64,000 bases of DNA, taken from positions 53,102 through 117,101 of the forward strand of contig CBDCFL010000015.1 of assembly GCA_965216135.1 (NCBI GenBank). Reading direction: 5' to 3'. Positions 18,486 through 26,582 of this stretch are shown piece by piece. The first letter of the stretch is position 1. Each line of letters begins with the position of its first letter. Source of the stretch: CBDCFL01 sp965216135 (GTDB lineage Bacteria; Pseudomonadota; Alphaproteobacteria; Rhodobacterales; Rhodobacteraceae). A program made the position numbers and the translations under genes. Below the pieces are notes generated by a model. It saw only the letters and a program-made list of their open reading frames with translations, ran no database searches and was not told where the DNA came from.

Positions 18486-18908
18486 CTAGAGCAGCGCCCA
18501 GATCGCCAGCAATCCGATTGCGATATTCAAACTCACCGACAAGACATGGGTGTTGGAGCGCAGGCCGCCGCCGTCCTTGCCAATCCGCATCGTGTAAATC
18601 GGCCAATAGGCAAGGCGCAGAACCACCGTCGCGACCACCAGAATGGTCAACGTCGTGACATGCGCGCCCGCGATCATCGCCAGAAGTGACGCGGCGAATA
18701 ATGCCGACGCATTTTCGATGCCGTTCATGTGCACGCGCACGATCCGGAAGGTCTTGTCGCTGATGTCGCCGGTGACCGGCACGCCCGGTGCCTGCGCGCC
18801 AATTCCGTTCTTGTAAAGCCCGGCGATCCAACTTTGGACGGCTAGTGCTGTGGCCAAAACAGCCAGCGCGAGAAGTGCGGTGGAATAAGTTGCGACGAGT
18901 TCGGGCAT
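18486..18908 (-). CDS. MAPEG family membrane protein
   Basis: A 140-residue protein with four predicted membrane helices, matching the MAPEG family (membrane-associated proteins in eicosanoid and glutathione metabolism). The conserved region after helix 1 includes FRIVRVHMNGIENASALFAASLLAMIAG, and helix 3 carries RLAYWPIYTMRIG. Bacterial members are mostly uncharacterised and some bind glutathione. A second, different MAPEG protein lies at 36815 inside the nuo operon. Confidence 0.78.
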   Translation of the reverse strand: MPELVATYSTALLALAVLATALAVQSWIAGLYKNGIGAQAPGVPVTGDISDKTFRIVRVHMNGIENASALFAASLLAMIAGAHVTTLTILVVATVVLRLAYWPIYTMRIGKDGGGLRSNTHVLSVSLNIAIGLLAIWALL

Positions 18909-19079
18909 GCAAGCCTCCCCTTTTGATTAACCATACGGTTAATTGAAGAGGGCCTGGATGGGAAGGATTATTTTTCTCACACGGCGCAATTTCTGCCGTG
19001 TGTGTCTTGCGAGTGATTACTTTTGCCTTCACCGGTCGCTGTGCTAGATTGTGCGAGAGTGGTCAGGGGGGACAGGCAA

Positions 19080-19538
19080 ATGCTTGAATTCATACACTAT
19101 CTGCATGTAGTTTCCGCGGTCACCTACGGTGGTAGTGTCGTGCTGTTTGGCTGGGTCGTCGCACCTGCGCTTTATCGGATGGAGCCGGATGCGCGCGCCG
19201 AACATTTCGCCGCGCTTGAAAAGCTCGCCGCTCCGGTGGTGGCAGGTTCGGCAATACTAGCTGTCCTGACCGGGGTGATCCGGGTCTGGCTATCCGGTGC
19301 GGTCGGCAGTTTTGGCGATCTGTTTTCCGGATATGGCCTGATGGCCACATTGGCGGGCGCGGTGATCGTTGTTTGGCAGGCAATCGACACACCGGGGCGC
19401 GCGCGCATGTCAAAAGCTGTCGCAAACAGGGATACCGACACCTTTGGGCGCGAGTATCGCCGCTCGCGTACTCTGGATGCGCTGGCGCTCTTGATCATCC
19501 TAGGCCTGATGGTGTCGATGCGAATGGGGCTTTACTGA
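19080..19538 (+). CDS. small integral membrane protein, function unknown
   Basis: A 152-residue protein with about four hydrophobic segments (around residues 5-28, 45-66, 76-96 and 132-150) and a basic, polar stretch between the third and fourth (DTPGRARMSKAVANRDTDTFGREYRRSR). It resembles the loosely defined DUF2269/CopD-like small membrane proteins but I do not recognise a specific family. The ATG at 19080 follows an AGGGGGG box. Its stop overlaps the next start by one base (TGATG), so it is coupled with the GFA protein. Confidence 0.6.
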   Translation: MLEFIHYLHVVSAVTYGGSVVLFGWVVAPALYRMEPDARAEHFAALEKLAAPVVAGSAILAVLTGVIRVWLSGAVGSFGDLFSGYGLMATLAGAVIVVWQAIDTPGRARMSKAVANRDTDTFGREYRRSRTLDALALLIILGLMVSMRMGLY

Positions 19539-20029
19539 TGCTGCTAGAGGGGTCGTGCCATTGTCAGGCGGTCCAATTTAGCCTGCAGGCAAAACATCCC
19601 TACCCGTTCAACCTGTGCTATTGTTCGATATGCCGCAAAACCGCGGGCGGCGGCGGACTGGCGATAAACCTGGGCGGTGATCGCGAGACGCTGAGAATTG
19701 CCTCCGGGTCACAGCACATCAGGAAATACCACGCGCGGATGGTCGATGATGAAACCGGCGACGTCAGCCATAGCCCGGCAGAACGGGCATTTTGTGGGCT
19801 GTGCGGCAGCGCCCTGTGGGTCTGGGCACCACGATGGCCGGAACTGGTGCATCCGCATGCCTCGGCGATTGACACCGAGCTGCCAGTTGCGCCGGAACAC
19901 ACGCATCATTTTCTGGGCAGCAAGGCCGGTTGGGTCGAGCCGTGCATTCGTGATGGCGACAAAGAATTTGACGAATTTCCGCAGGAAAGTATCGCGGCCT
20001 GGCATCAACGGTTGGGAGTGGAGCGGTAA
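19538..20029 (+). CDS. GFA family (glutathione-dependent formaldehyde-activating-like) zinc protein
   Basis: A 163-residue CENP-V/GFA domain protein. Zinc-binding cysteines are evident: GSCHCQAVQF, LCYCSICRKTAG and FCGLCGSALW, the standard CxC, CxxC and CxxC pattern. Despite the family name most bacterial members are not shown to act on S-hydroxymethylglutathione. Translation couples to the preceding membrane protein through TGATG. Confidence 0.8.
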   Translation: MLLEGSCHCQAVQFSLQAKHPYPFNLCYCSICRKTAGGGGLAINLGGDRETLRIASGSQHIRKYHARMVDDETGDVSHSPAERAFCGLCGSALWVWAPRWPELVHPHASAIDTELPVAPEHTHHFLGSKAGWVEPCIRDGDKEFDEFPQESIAAWHQRLGVER

Positions 20030-20109
20030 GGCCTGCCCGCGCGCTTTTGTTGGACTGTGGCGACGCAATCCTGTTTGGTGAACGATAGCGCTATTTGTGC
20101 GGGGAACCT

Positions 20110-21918
20110 ATGACAGAAACGGGCTATTTGGTCATTGCCGACATCACCGGCTACACGCGGTTTTTGACCGGCAGCGAGCTGGATCATGCCCAGGCCGTAT
20201 TGCAGGACTTGTTTACTGTCATTCTCGACCGGCAGCACTCACCGCTGGCGTTGTCAAACATCCAGGGCGACGCGTTTCTGTCTTTCGCGACCGACGATAC
20301 CATAACCTCCGGAGGCCAGATATTCGATGCAGTCGAGGCGCTGTATTTTGGCTATCGGGAAAAGCTGAAATCCATCATCGACAACACCACCTGCACCTGC
20401 CGCGCCTGTTCGAACGCACCGAAACTGGACCTGAAATTCATCATCCACCACGGCGAGTTTGTTATCCAAGAGCTTGGCGACCGGCGAGAGCTGGCCGGAT
20501 CCGACGTCATTTTGCTGCACCGGTTACTGAAAAACGATGTGGTGGAGAAAACCGGGATCAAGGGCTACGGGCTGTTCACTGCCGCAGCCGTCAAGGCGAT
20601 CGACATTGCCGTGATTGCCGACGACGGTATTGATTACCAGACCGAAATGGATGAATTCGGAACGCTGCATGGTCGCGTCATCGACTTTCACAAACGCTGG
20701 CATATCCATCACGAAAACAATCCCATCGTCGTTCCGGAAAGTGAATATTGGTTTGAGCCGGTCTCTGGGGAAATACCCTTCCCGCCGGCGCAGGTTTGGG
20801 AGGCATTTGTCAACAACACCAAGACCAGAGTATTGTGGTCAAATCAAGTGGACACCGTCGATCGAGTTGTTGGTGACAAGGGGCATTTGCAAACCGGCGC
20901 GGTCGAGCATTGCGCGCATGGCAATTACGAGTTTGATGTTCGCTATCTCGATGTCCGTCCGCCACACCTGTTGACTTGTGAAAATACAGTGCCGCTGGGT
21001 GGCACCATGCTGTATATGATCCAGTTTGAAGCAACTGAAACCGGCACCCGGCTAACCGGGGCCGCGGCGGCCCCGCGTACCGATGACTGGTTTCGTGGCT
21101 TGCTGTTGAAACTCATGGCCAACCTGATGATGAAAAAGCAGATGGTAAAGGGGATGGAGGCGGCCGTGGTTGATGTTGCGGCGTATTTGGAAAGTAACGC
21201 GCCCGATGCGCCTGCGGCCATGGGCGTTGGCCAGGGTGACATCAAGGATATGGCGGGCGGGATACTGACCGCAGAGGCCTGCCTCGATGATCCGCTTATC
21301 CTGCCTGGGATGCTGCGGGCGGGCGCTGATATGGGCAAAGCCCAGTTCGCCAAGCAGTCTGGATATCCCGCGCTCGGAATAGATGACGCCAAAGCGCGCC
21401 TCGATCACCCGCTTCAGGTCGATCCGCCGCCAGCGGACAACCCCGTCCACCGCCGGATCGGGGCCGGTCTCGACAATCTCGCCAAGTTCTTTCATCTGGA
21501 CATCGCTCAGGTAGCGCGTCCGGCCCGCGCCCTTGCGGTTGGTGAGGCCATCCGGTCCCTCTTCGTTGAACCGGTGAACCCAGTCCCGCAGGGTTTGGCG
21601 ATCCATCCCACCGATCCTTGCGGCCTCTCCACGGCGCATGCCATCGTAGACCGCCGCAAGAGACAACAGACGGCGGCTCTGCCGGGCATCCTTGCAACGG
21701 CTGGCGAGTTTACGAAGGTGGCGGGCATCAAAGTCGCGACGAAGCGGAACACTGGCTGGCATGGCGATCCTCCTTTGCCAACCTTGAATCAGATCAAAAC
21801 CGATTTGGGAATCCCCACAGAGTCAGAAATTGATGCCGTTGGTATAACGCGCCCGATGCGCCTGCGGCCATGGGCGTTGGCCAGGGTGACATCAAGGATA
21901 TGGCGGGCGGGATACTGA
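20110..21918 (+). CDS. DUF2652 cyclase-homology + SRPBCC protein, extended by IS DNA
   Basis: The N-terminal ~190 residues resemble class III cyclases (YLVIADITGYTRFLTGSELDHA, NIQGDAFLSFATDD), here of the DUF2652 type, for which cyclase activity is unproven. Residues ~220-380 are an SRPBCC/START-like ligand-binding domain (FPPAQVWEAFVNNTKTRVLW, VRPPHLLTCENT). The ancestral protein probably ended ...GGILTAEA at ~390 residues, since an untouched copy of that end followed by TGA lies at 21845-21931. In the present copy TGA is replaced by TGC and the frame runs ~210 residues antisense through an IS630 remnant. The hybrid tail is unlikely to fold usefully. Confidence 0.65.
   Translation: MTETGYLVIADITGYTRFLTGSELDHAQAVLQDLFTVILDRQHSPLALSNIQGDAFLSFATDDTITSGGQIFDAVEALYFGYREKLKSIIDNTTCTCRACSNAPKLDLKFIIHHGEFVIQELGDRRELAGSDVILLHRLLKNDVVEKTGIKGYGLFTAAAVKAIDIAVIADDGIDYQTEMDEFGTLHGRVIDFHKRWHIHHENNPIVVPESEYWFEPVSGEIPFPPAQVWEAFVNNTKTRVLWSNQVDTVDRVVGDKGHLQTGAVEHCAHGNYEFDVRYLDVRPPHLLTCENTVPLGGTMLYMIQFEATETGTRLTGAAAAPRTDDWFRGLLLKLMANLMMKKQMVKGMEAAVVDVAAYLESNAPDAPAAMGVGQGDIKDMAGGILTAEACLDDPLILPGMLRAGADMGKAQFAKQSGYPALGIDDAKARLDHPLQVDPPPADNPVHRRIGAGLDNLAKFFHLDIAQVARPARALAVGEAIRSLFVEPVNPVPQGLAIHPTDPCGLSTAHAIVDRRKRQQTAALPGILATAGEFTKVAGIKVATKRNTGWHGDPPLPTLNQIKTDLGIPTESEIDAVGITRPMRLRPWALARVTSRIWRAGY
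21195..21281. repeat. 87-bp direct repeat, left copy (right copy 21845-21931)
   Basis: Bases 21195-21281 are repeated at 21845-21931 at an offset of 650, with no mismatch seen by eye. The repeat is the last ~29 codons of the DUF2652 gene. The 563 bases between the copies are IS630-derived. The right junction reads GGTA-TA-ACGC, fitting IS630 insertion at a TA dinucleotide; the left part of the IS has been replaced by the second copy of host DNA. Confidence 0.9.
21282..21762 (-). pseudogene. IS630 family transposase, N-terminal half only
   Basis: About 160 codons of an IS630/Tc1-type transposase from the ATG at 21762. The helix-turn-helix N-terminal region (SRRLLSLAAVYDGMRRGEAARIGGMDRQTLRDWVHRFN) and linker (YSERGISRLLGELGFAHISARPQHPRQD) are present. 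The DDE catalytic domain is missing; the frame then runs into host DNA at ~21281. It cannot be active by itself. Confidence 0.85.
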
Positions 21919-21956
21919 CCGCAGAGGCCTGACGCGCAGGCATAGCGACGGCGGGG

Positions 21957-23624
21957 TTAGCCGCTCAACCGGCTGATCACCACTGTAACCTCGGGCTTTT
22001 TGCCGATCTCGTTCTGCGCGGTGCGCCGGGCGATATTGCGCAGTTCTTTTTCCAGCGCATCGTCGTCGGCCAGCGTTTTGCGGCCCGCGCGATTGATGAA
22101 CTGGGTCAGATCGTGTTCCAGCACGTCCGTCAACGGGGCTTTGGAACTGCCGGTTTCCGGCAGGCCGATGATTTCGACCCAGGCTTCGCCCAGTGGTTCA
22201 CCCTCGTCGAGGATCACGCTGATCATCACATGGCCGTTCAGCGCCATGCGGATACGGTCGCGGACCACGCCATCGAGCGCGCCGATCTTGACCGTGCCGT
22301 CCAGATACACACGTCCGGTTTCGACGTAGTCCACAACCTCGGGCTTGGTGCCGGTCAGATCGACCATCGTGCCGTTGGGGGTCAGCGCCGAGGCGATGCC
22401 CGCCGCCTGGCCAAGTTTGACATGGGCGCGCAGTTGCCGGTGCTCGCCGTGCATGGGCACCAGGATTTCCGGTTCCAACAGCTTGTGGACACGCGCCAGA
22501 TCGGGCCGGTTGGCATGGCCGGAAACGTGATAATCGCCAGACATGTCATCGACAACATCGACGCCCATTTCAGAGAAATTGTTGACGATGCGGATCACCG
22601 ATTTTTCGTTGCCGGGGATGGTTTTCGACGAAAACAGGAACAGATCGCCCGATTTCAGCTGCAGCCCCAGATATTTGCCGCGCGATAGCTGGGCGGTTGC
22701 GGCGCGGCGCTCGCCCTGGCTGCCGGTGGTCAGCAGCATCAGGTTTTCGCGTGGAATGTCGCCCGCATCCTCGGGGCTGGTCGTTCTGGGGAAATCCGTC
22801 AGCACGCCGGTGGCGACGCCTGCGGCGATCATCCGATTCATCGCGCGGCCCAGCAAAACCACCGAACGCCCGGCCCTTTGCCCGGCCTCGGCCAGCGTTT
22901 TGACGCGGGCGATATTGCTGGCGAAAGTCGTGGCGGCGACCACGCCTTTGGCCTGACTGACCAGTTTTTCAATGGCCGGGCCGAGAGAGGATTCAGACCG
23001 CCCGGGATGGGGCGAAAACACGTTTGTGCTGTCGCAAACCAGCGCCTTGATGCCCGGTTTGGCGATCTCGCCGAACATGTCCGCGTCAAACGGCTCGCCC
23101 ACACCCGGGGTTTCGTCCAGCTTGAAATCGCCGGTATGGACGATCCGGCCCGCGCCTGTGTCGATGATCAGTGCCGAGCTTTCCGGTGTCGAATGGCTGA
23201 TCGGGGCAAAACCGACTTTGAACGGTCCGATCTCGCCCATGTTTGGCCAGGCCGAAACAATGTGGATCGCGCCTTTGTCCAGCGCATGTTCGTCGAATTT
23301 CAGCGCCGCGATGTGGGCGGTAAAGGCGCGGGCATAGACGGGGGCTTGCAGGCGCGGCCACAGATGGGCCAGCGCGCCGATGTGATCTTCGTGCGCATGG
23401 GTGATGAATATCGCATCCAGCCGGTCGCGGCGGTCTTCCAGCCAGCTGATGTCGGGCAGGATCAGATCGACGCCGGGGGTGGTGTCCATGTCCGGGAAGG
23501 TCACACCCAGATCAACGAGGATCAGGCGTTCTTTGTCACGCGGGCCATACCCGTAGACATATGCGTTCATGCCGATCTCGCCCGCCCCGCCGAGCGGCAG
23601 ATAGATCAGCCGGTCATTGCTCAA
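21957..23624 (-). CDS. rnj: ribonuclease J
   Basis: A 555-residue metallo-beta-lactamase/beta-CASP ribonuclease with 5'-to-3' exo- and endonuclease activity in mRNA decay and rRNA maturation. The zinc motif THAHEDHIGAL (residues ~74-84), SHSTPESSA, HTGDFKLDE, and the beta-CASP ASNIARVKTL and SGDYHVSGHANR segments are all present. The C-terminal domain is full length. It overlaps coaX by 11 bases and forms the tail of the nuo-birA-coaX-rnj run, a gene order familiar in Rhodobacterales. Confidence 0.93.
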   Translation of the reverse strand: MSNDRLIYLPLGGAGEIGMNAYVYGYGPRDKERLILVDLGVTFPDMDTTPGVDLILPDISWLEDRRDRLDAIFITHAHEDHIGALAHLWPRLQAPVYARAFTAHIAALKFDEHALDKGAIHIVSAWPNMGEIGPFKVGFAPISHSTPESSALIIDTGAGRIVHTGDFKLDETPGVGEPFDADMFGEIAKPGIKALVCDSTNVFSPHPGRSESSLGPAIEKLVSQAKGVVAATTFASNIARVKTLAEAGQRAGRSVVLLGRAMNRMIAAGVATGVLTDFPRTTSPEDAGDIPRENLMLLTTGSQGERRAATAQLSRGKYLGLQLKSGDLFLFSSKTIPGNEKSVIRIVNNFSEMGVDVVDDMSGDYHVSGHANRPDLARVHKLLEPEILVPMHGEHRQLRAHVKLGQAAGIASALTPNGTMVDLTGTKPEVVDYVETGRVYLDGTVKIGALDGVVRDRIRMALNGHVMISVILDEGEPLGEAWVEIIGLPETGSSKAPLTDVLEHDLTQFINRAGRKTLADDDALEKELRNIARRTAQNEIGKKPEVTVVISRLSG

Positions 23625-24396
23625 TCTTCTGGGCCTTGTTGTGGGCGTGGATCACCGTTAACCCGTGCATCGTCAGATCATCCTCAAGCCTATCAAACAA
23701 GTGTTCGGTCTGCTCAAAGAGCGGCGCCAGACCGCCGGTGCCAATGATCTGCATGGGCACGCCGTGCTCGGCCATGATCTGGGCGCAGATTTCCTTGATA
23801 AGGCCAATGTACCCCCAGAAAACACCTGATTGCATGCAGGCCACGGTGTTGGTGCCGATAACCGCCTGCGGTTTGGTGATGTCGACATGCGGCAGGGCGG
23901 CAGCGGCATGGTGTAGTGCTTCGAGCGACAGGTTCACGCCCGGTGCGATGACCCCACCGATATAGGCACCGTCGTGGGCGACCACATCGAAAGTTGTAGC
24001 GGTGCCGAAATCGACGACGATCAGATCGCCGCCGTGGCGATCAAATGCGCCTGCGGTATTTACCAGCCGGTCCGGGCCGACGATGGTGCCCTGATCGACG
24101 CGTGGGTCATTTGGCAGATAACAGTCCGGTTTTCCAACCACATAGGGCCGGGTGTTGAAATAACGGTCGCACAACATGCGCAAATTCAGCACCACGCGCG
24201 GGACGGTGGACGAGATGATGACCTCGTCTATTTCGACGTCGATTTTGTTGGCTTCCAACAATGTCGACAGCCAGACGAAATATTGATCCGCCGTGCGCTG
24301 CCACTCGGTCGAGGTGCGCCAGGTCATCAGAAATTTGTCGCCGTCCCAGATGGAGAAAACGGTGTTGGTGTTGCCGGTGTCGATGCAAAGCAGCAT
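23614..24396 (-). CDS. coaX: type III pantothenate kinase
   Basis: A 260-residue ASKHA-fold kinase for the first step of coenzyme A synthesis. The phosphate loop DTGNTNTVFSIWDG opens the protein; GPDRLVNTAGAF and VDFGTATTFDVV supply pantothenate and catalytic aspartate motifs, and GGVIAPGVNLSLEALHHAAAALP follows. It sits between birA and rnj on the minus strand and ends inside the rnj start region. Confidence 0.93.
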   Translation of the reverse strand: MLLCIDTGNTNTVFSIWDGDKFLMTWRTSTEWQRTADQYFVWLSTLLEANKIDVEIDEVIISSTVPRVVLNLRMLCDRYFNTRPYVVGKPDCYLPNDPRVDQGTIVGPDRLVNTAGAFDRHGGDLIVVDFGTATTFDVVAHDGAYIGGVIAPGVNLSLEALHHAAAALPHVDITKPQAVIGTNTVACMQSGVFWGYIGLIKEICAQIMAEHGVPMQIIGTGGLAPLFEQTEHLFDRLEDDLTMHGLTVIHAHNKAQKIEQ

Positions 24397-24408
24397 GGGG
24401 TCTGGCCC

Positions 24409-25152
24409 TTAGAAAAAGATGTCGGCGGCGGCGATGGCGCGGGTTCCGGAGGCGGTTTTCAGGATGATGTTACCTTGGACGTCCACATCCTTGAAAGTGC
24501 CGTTCAGTTCGTCGTTACCAGTGCGCGCCATGACGCGCTCACCCAGTTTGGCGGCACGCGCCAGCCACGCCGTGCGGATCGCGGTAAAGCCATGAGTGCG
24601 AAAAGTGTCTTCATGGGCCGCATAGGCATGCGCGAGACAGGAAAGCAAATCCAATACATCGACCTGCGCGCCGGTCTCGGACATCAGTGAGACCGGGCGG
24701 GTCGCGTCGTTCTCGACCTGCGGCGCGGCGGGCGCATCCAAAAGGTTCACGCCGATGCCGATGGCCAGCCGGTCGTTAGGCAGGCTTTCTAGCAGGATGC
24801 CGGCAACCTTTCCGCCGTTCAGCAAGACGTCATTGGGCCATTTCAGCGCCAATCCATCCGGACGACCGGTAACGGCCGTCAGCGCGTCGTACAGCGCCAG
24901 CGAGGCGACAAAACTGCGCAGCGCCATGGTTGCGGGGCTTTCGCCCTGGCAGATCAGCACCAATGTCGCCGCGAAATTGCCCTTGGGATTGACCCATTGC
25001 CGACCACGACGCCCGCGCGCGGCGGTCTGTTCAAGCGCAAGTATCCATTCATTGCCCGCCAGATCGCGCGCGATCCGGGCGGCCTCGGAATTGGTGCTAT
25101 CAACCGACGCCAAGACTCGATGGCCGTAGCCTGGCGGAAACTCAGTTGACAA
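24409..25152 (-). CDS. birA: biotin--[acetyl-CoA carboxylase] ligase
   Basis: A 247-residue group I biotin protein ligase without a DNA-binding domain. It attaches biotin to carboxyl-carrier lysines, such as that of LiuD at 45184. Motifs: VDSTNSEAARIA, ARGRRGRQWVNPKGNFAATLV, LKWPNDVLLNGGKVAGILLE and AIGIGVNL. I chose a TTG start at 25152 (product begins MSTEFPPGYG), which overlaps the nuoN end by 11 bases and matches family N-termini. A GTG at 25179 is the alternative. No clear ribosome-binding site for either. Confidence 0.9.
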   Translation of the reverse strand: MSTEFPPGYGHRVLASVDSTNSEAARIARDLAGNEWILALEQTAARGRRGRQWVNPKGNFAATLVLICQGESPATMALRSFVASLALYDALTAVTGRPDGLALKWPNDVLLNGGKVAGILLESLPNDRLAIGIGVNLLDAPAAPQVENDATRPVSLMSETGAQVDVLDLLSCLAHAYAAHEDTFRTHGFTAIRTAWLARAAKLGERVMARTGNDELNGTFKDVDVQGNIILKTASGTRAIAAADIFF

Positions 25153-26581
25153 GGGCCGCTGCCGCCGCTGCCGCGGCACCTTCGACGCCGAAGAGGTTCA
25201 CCACCCCCAACACCATGACCGCCGCCGCGCCCACCAGCATCACCCAGGCGACAGGCTCCATCGTGCCGTCGATGCCGTCGCCTTCTTCGCCGAAATACAT
25301 GTAATAGACGATACGCAGGTAATAAAACGCGCCAATGACCGATGCGATCACACCTGCCACCGCGAGCCAGGCCATATCCGCCCTCACCGCTGCTTGCAGC
25401 ACGTAGAATTTGCCGAAAAAACCCACCAACGGCGGCACGCCCGCCAGCGAGAACAGCAGGATCATCATCGCCAGCGCTTTCAGCGGTTCGGATTTGGACA
25501 TCAGGTTCAGCGCGTCGATATCCGTGACTGGCTGACCATCGCGCTCCATGCTGAGAATAAAGGCGAAAGTCCCGATATTCATCGCCACGTAAATGGCCAT
25601 ATAGACCAGCATGGCCTGCACACCGCCCACGGTGCCGGCCGCCAACCCCATGAGCGCGAAACCCATGTGAGAAATTGAGGAATAGGCCATCAGGCGCTTG
25701 ATATTGCGCTGGCCGATCGCAGCGATGGCACCAAGGAACATCGAGGCGACGGACAATAGCGCCACGACCTGCCCCCAATCATCGGTGACATTGCCAAAGG
25801 CATCGAACATCACCCGGGCAAACATCGCCATGGCCGCGACTTTCGGCGCGGTGGCAAAGAAGGAAGTGACCGGGGTGGGTGAGCCTTCGTAAACATCCGG
25901 TGTCCACATGTGGAAGGGGACTGCCGAGACTTTGAACGCCAGACCGGTGATCAGGAAAACCAGGCCGATGAGAAGGCCGAGCGAAACCTGGCCCTCGGTC
26001 GCCGTCTGGATGATACCGCTGAACAGCGTGGTGCCCGCAAAGCCGTAGACCAGTGACGCCCCATAGAGCAGCAGGCCGGAAGACAGCGCGCCAAGGACAA
26101 AATATTTCAGCCCCGCTTCGGTTGAGCGAACGCTGTCACGGCGCAGCGCAGCCACGACATAAAGCGCCAGCGATTGCAGCTCCAGGCCCATATAAAGCGC
26201 CATCAGATCGCCCGCCGAGACCATCATCATCATGCCGACGGTCGCCAGCGCGATCAGCAGCGGGTATTCAAACCGGCCAAGATCGCGTTTTTCCATGTAG
26301 GGCGCCGACATCAGCAGGATCGCGGCCGCCGACAGCAGCACCATGACCTTGGCAAAGCGGGCAAATCCATCGTCGATGAACATGCCGCCAAAAGCGGTGC
26401 GCGCGCCCTGCCCGTTAAAGCCGATCAGAAACGCCAGCACCACCATCAGGATGGCTGTGGCCCAGGTCAGCATATGGGCCATGCGGTCCTTGCCGCCATA
26501 AGCTGCCAATATCAGCGCGCCCATGGCAAAGACCGACAGGGTCAGTTCCGGCAGGACAATATTCAGATCGGCAGAGGTCAT
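25142..26581 (-). CDS. nuoN: NADH-quinone oxidoreductase subunit N
   Basis: A 479-residue antiporter-like proton-pumping subunit of complex I with about 14 membrane helices. The conserved helix-bearing segments include LLIALATVGMMMMVSAGDLMALYMGLELQSLALYVV, AFKVSAVPFHMWTPDVYEGSPTPV and KRLMAYSSISHMGFALMGL, carrying the glutamate and lysines of the proton channel. The ATG at 26581 follows the nuoM stop by one base. Last nuo gene before birA. Confidence 0.95.
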   Translation of the reverse strand: MTSADLNIVLPELTLSVFAMGALILAAYGGKDRMAHMLTWATAILMVVLAFLIGFNGQGARTAFGGMFIDDGFARFAKVMVLLSAAAILLMSAPYMEKRDLGRFEYPLLIALATVGMMMMVSAGDLMALYMGLELQSLALYVVAALRRDSVRSTEAGLKYFVLGALSSGLLLYGASLVYGFAGTTLFSGIIQTATEGQVSLGLLIGLVFLITGLAFKVSAVPFHMWTPDVYEGSPTPVTSFFATAPKVAAMAMFARVMFDAFGNVTDDWGQVVALLSVASMFLGAIAAIGQRNIKRLMAYSSISHMGFALMGLAAGTVGGVQAMLVYMAIYVAMNIGTFAFILSMERDGQPVTDIDALNLMSKSEPLKALAMMILLFSLAGVPPLVGFFGKFYVLQAAVRADMAWLAVAGVIASVIGAFYYLRIVYYMYFGEEGDGIDGTMEPVAWVMLVGAAAVMVLGVVNLFGVEGAAAAAAAALVN

Positions 26582-26582
26582 G

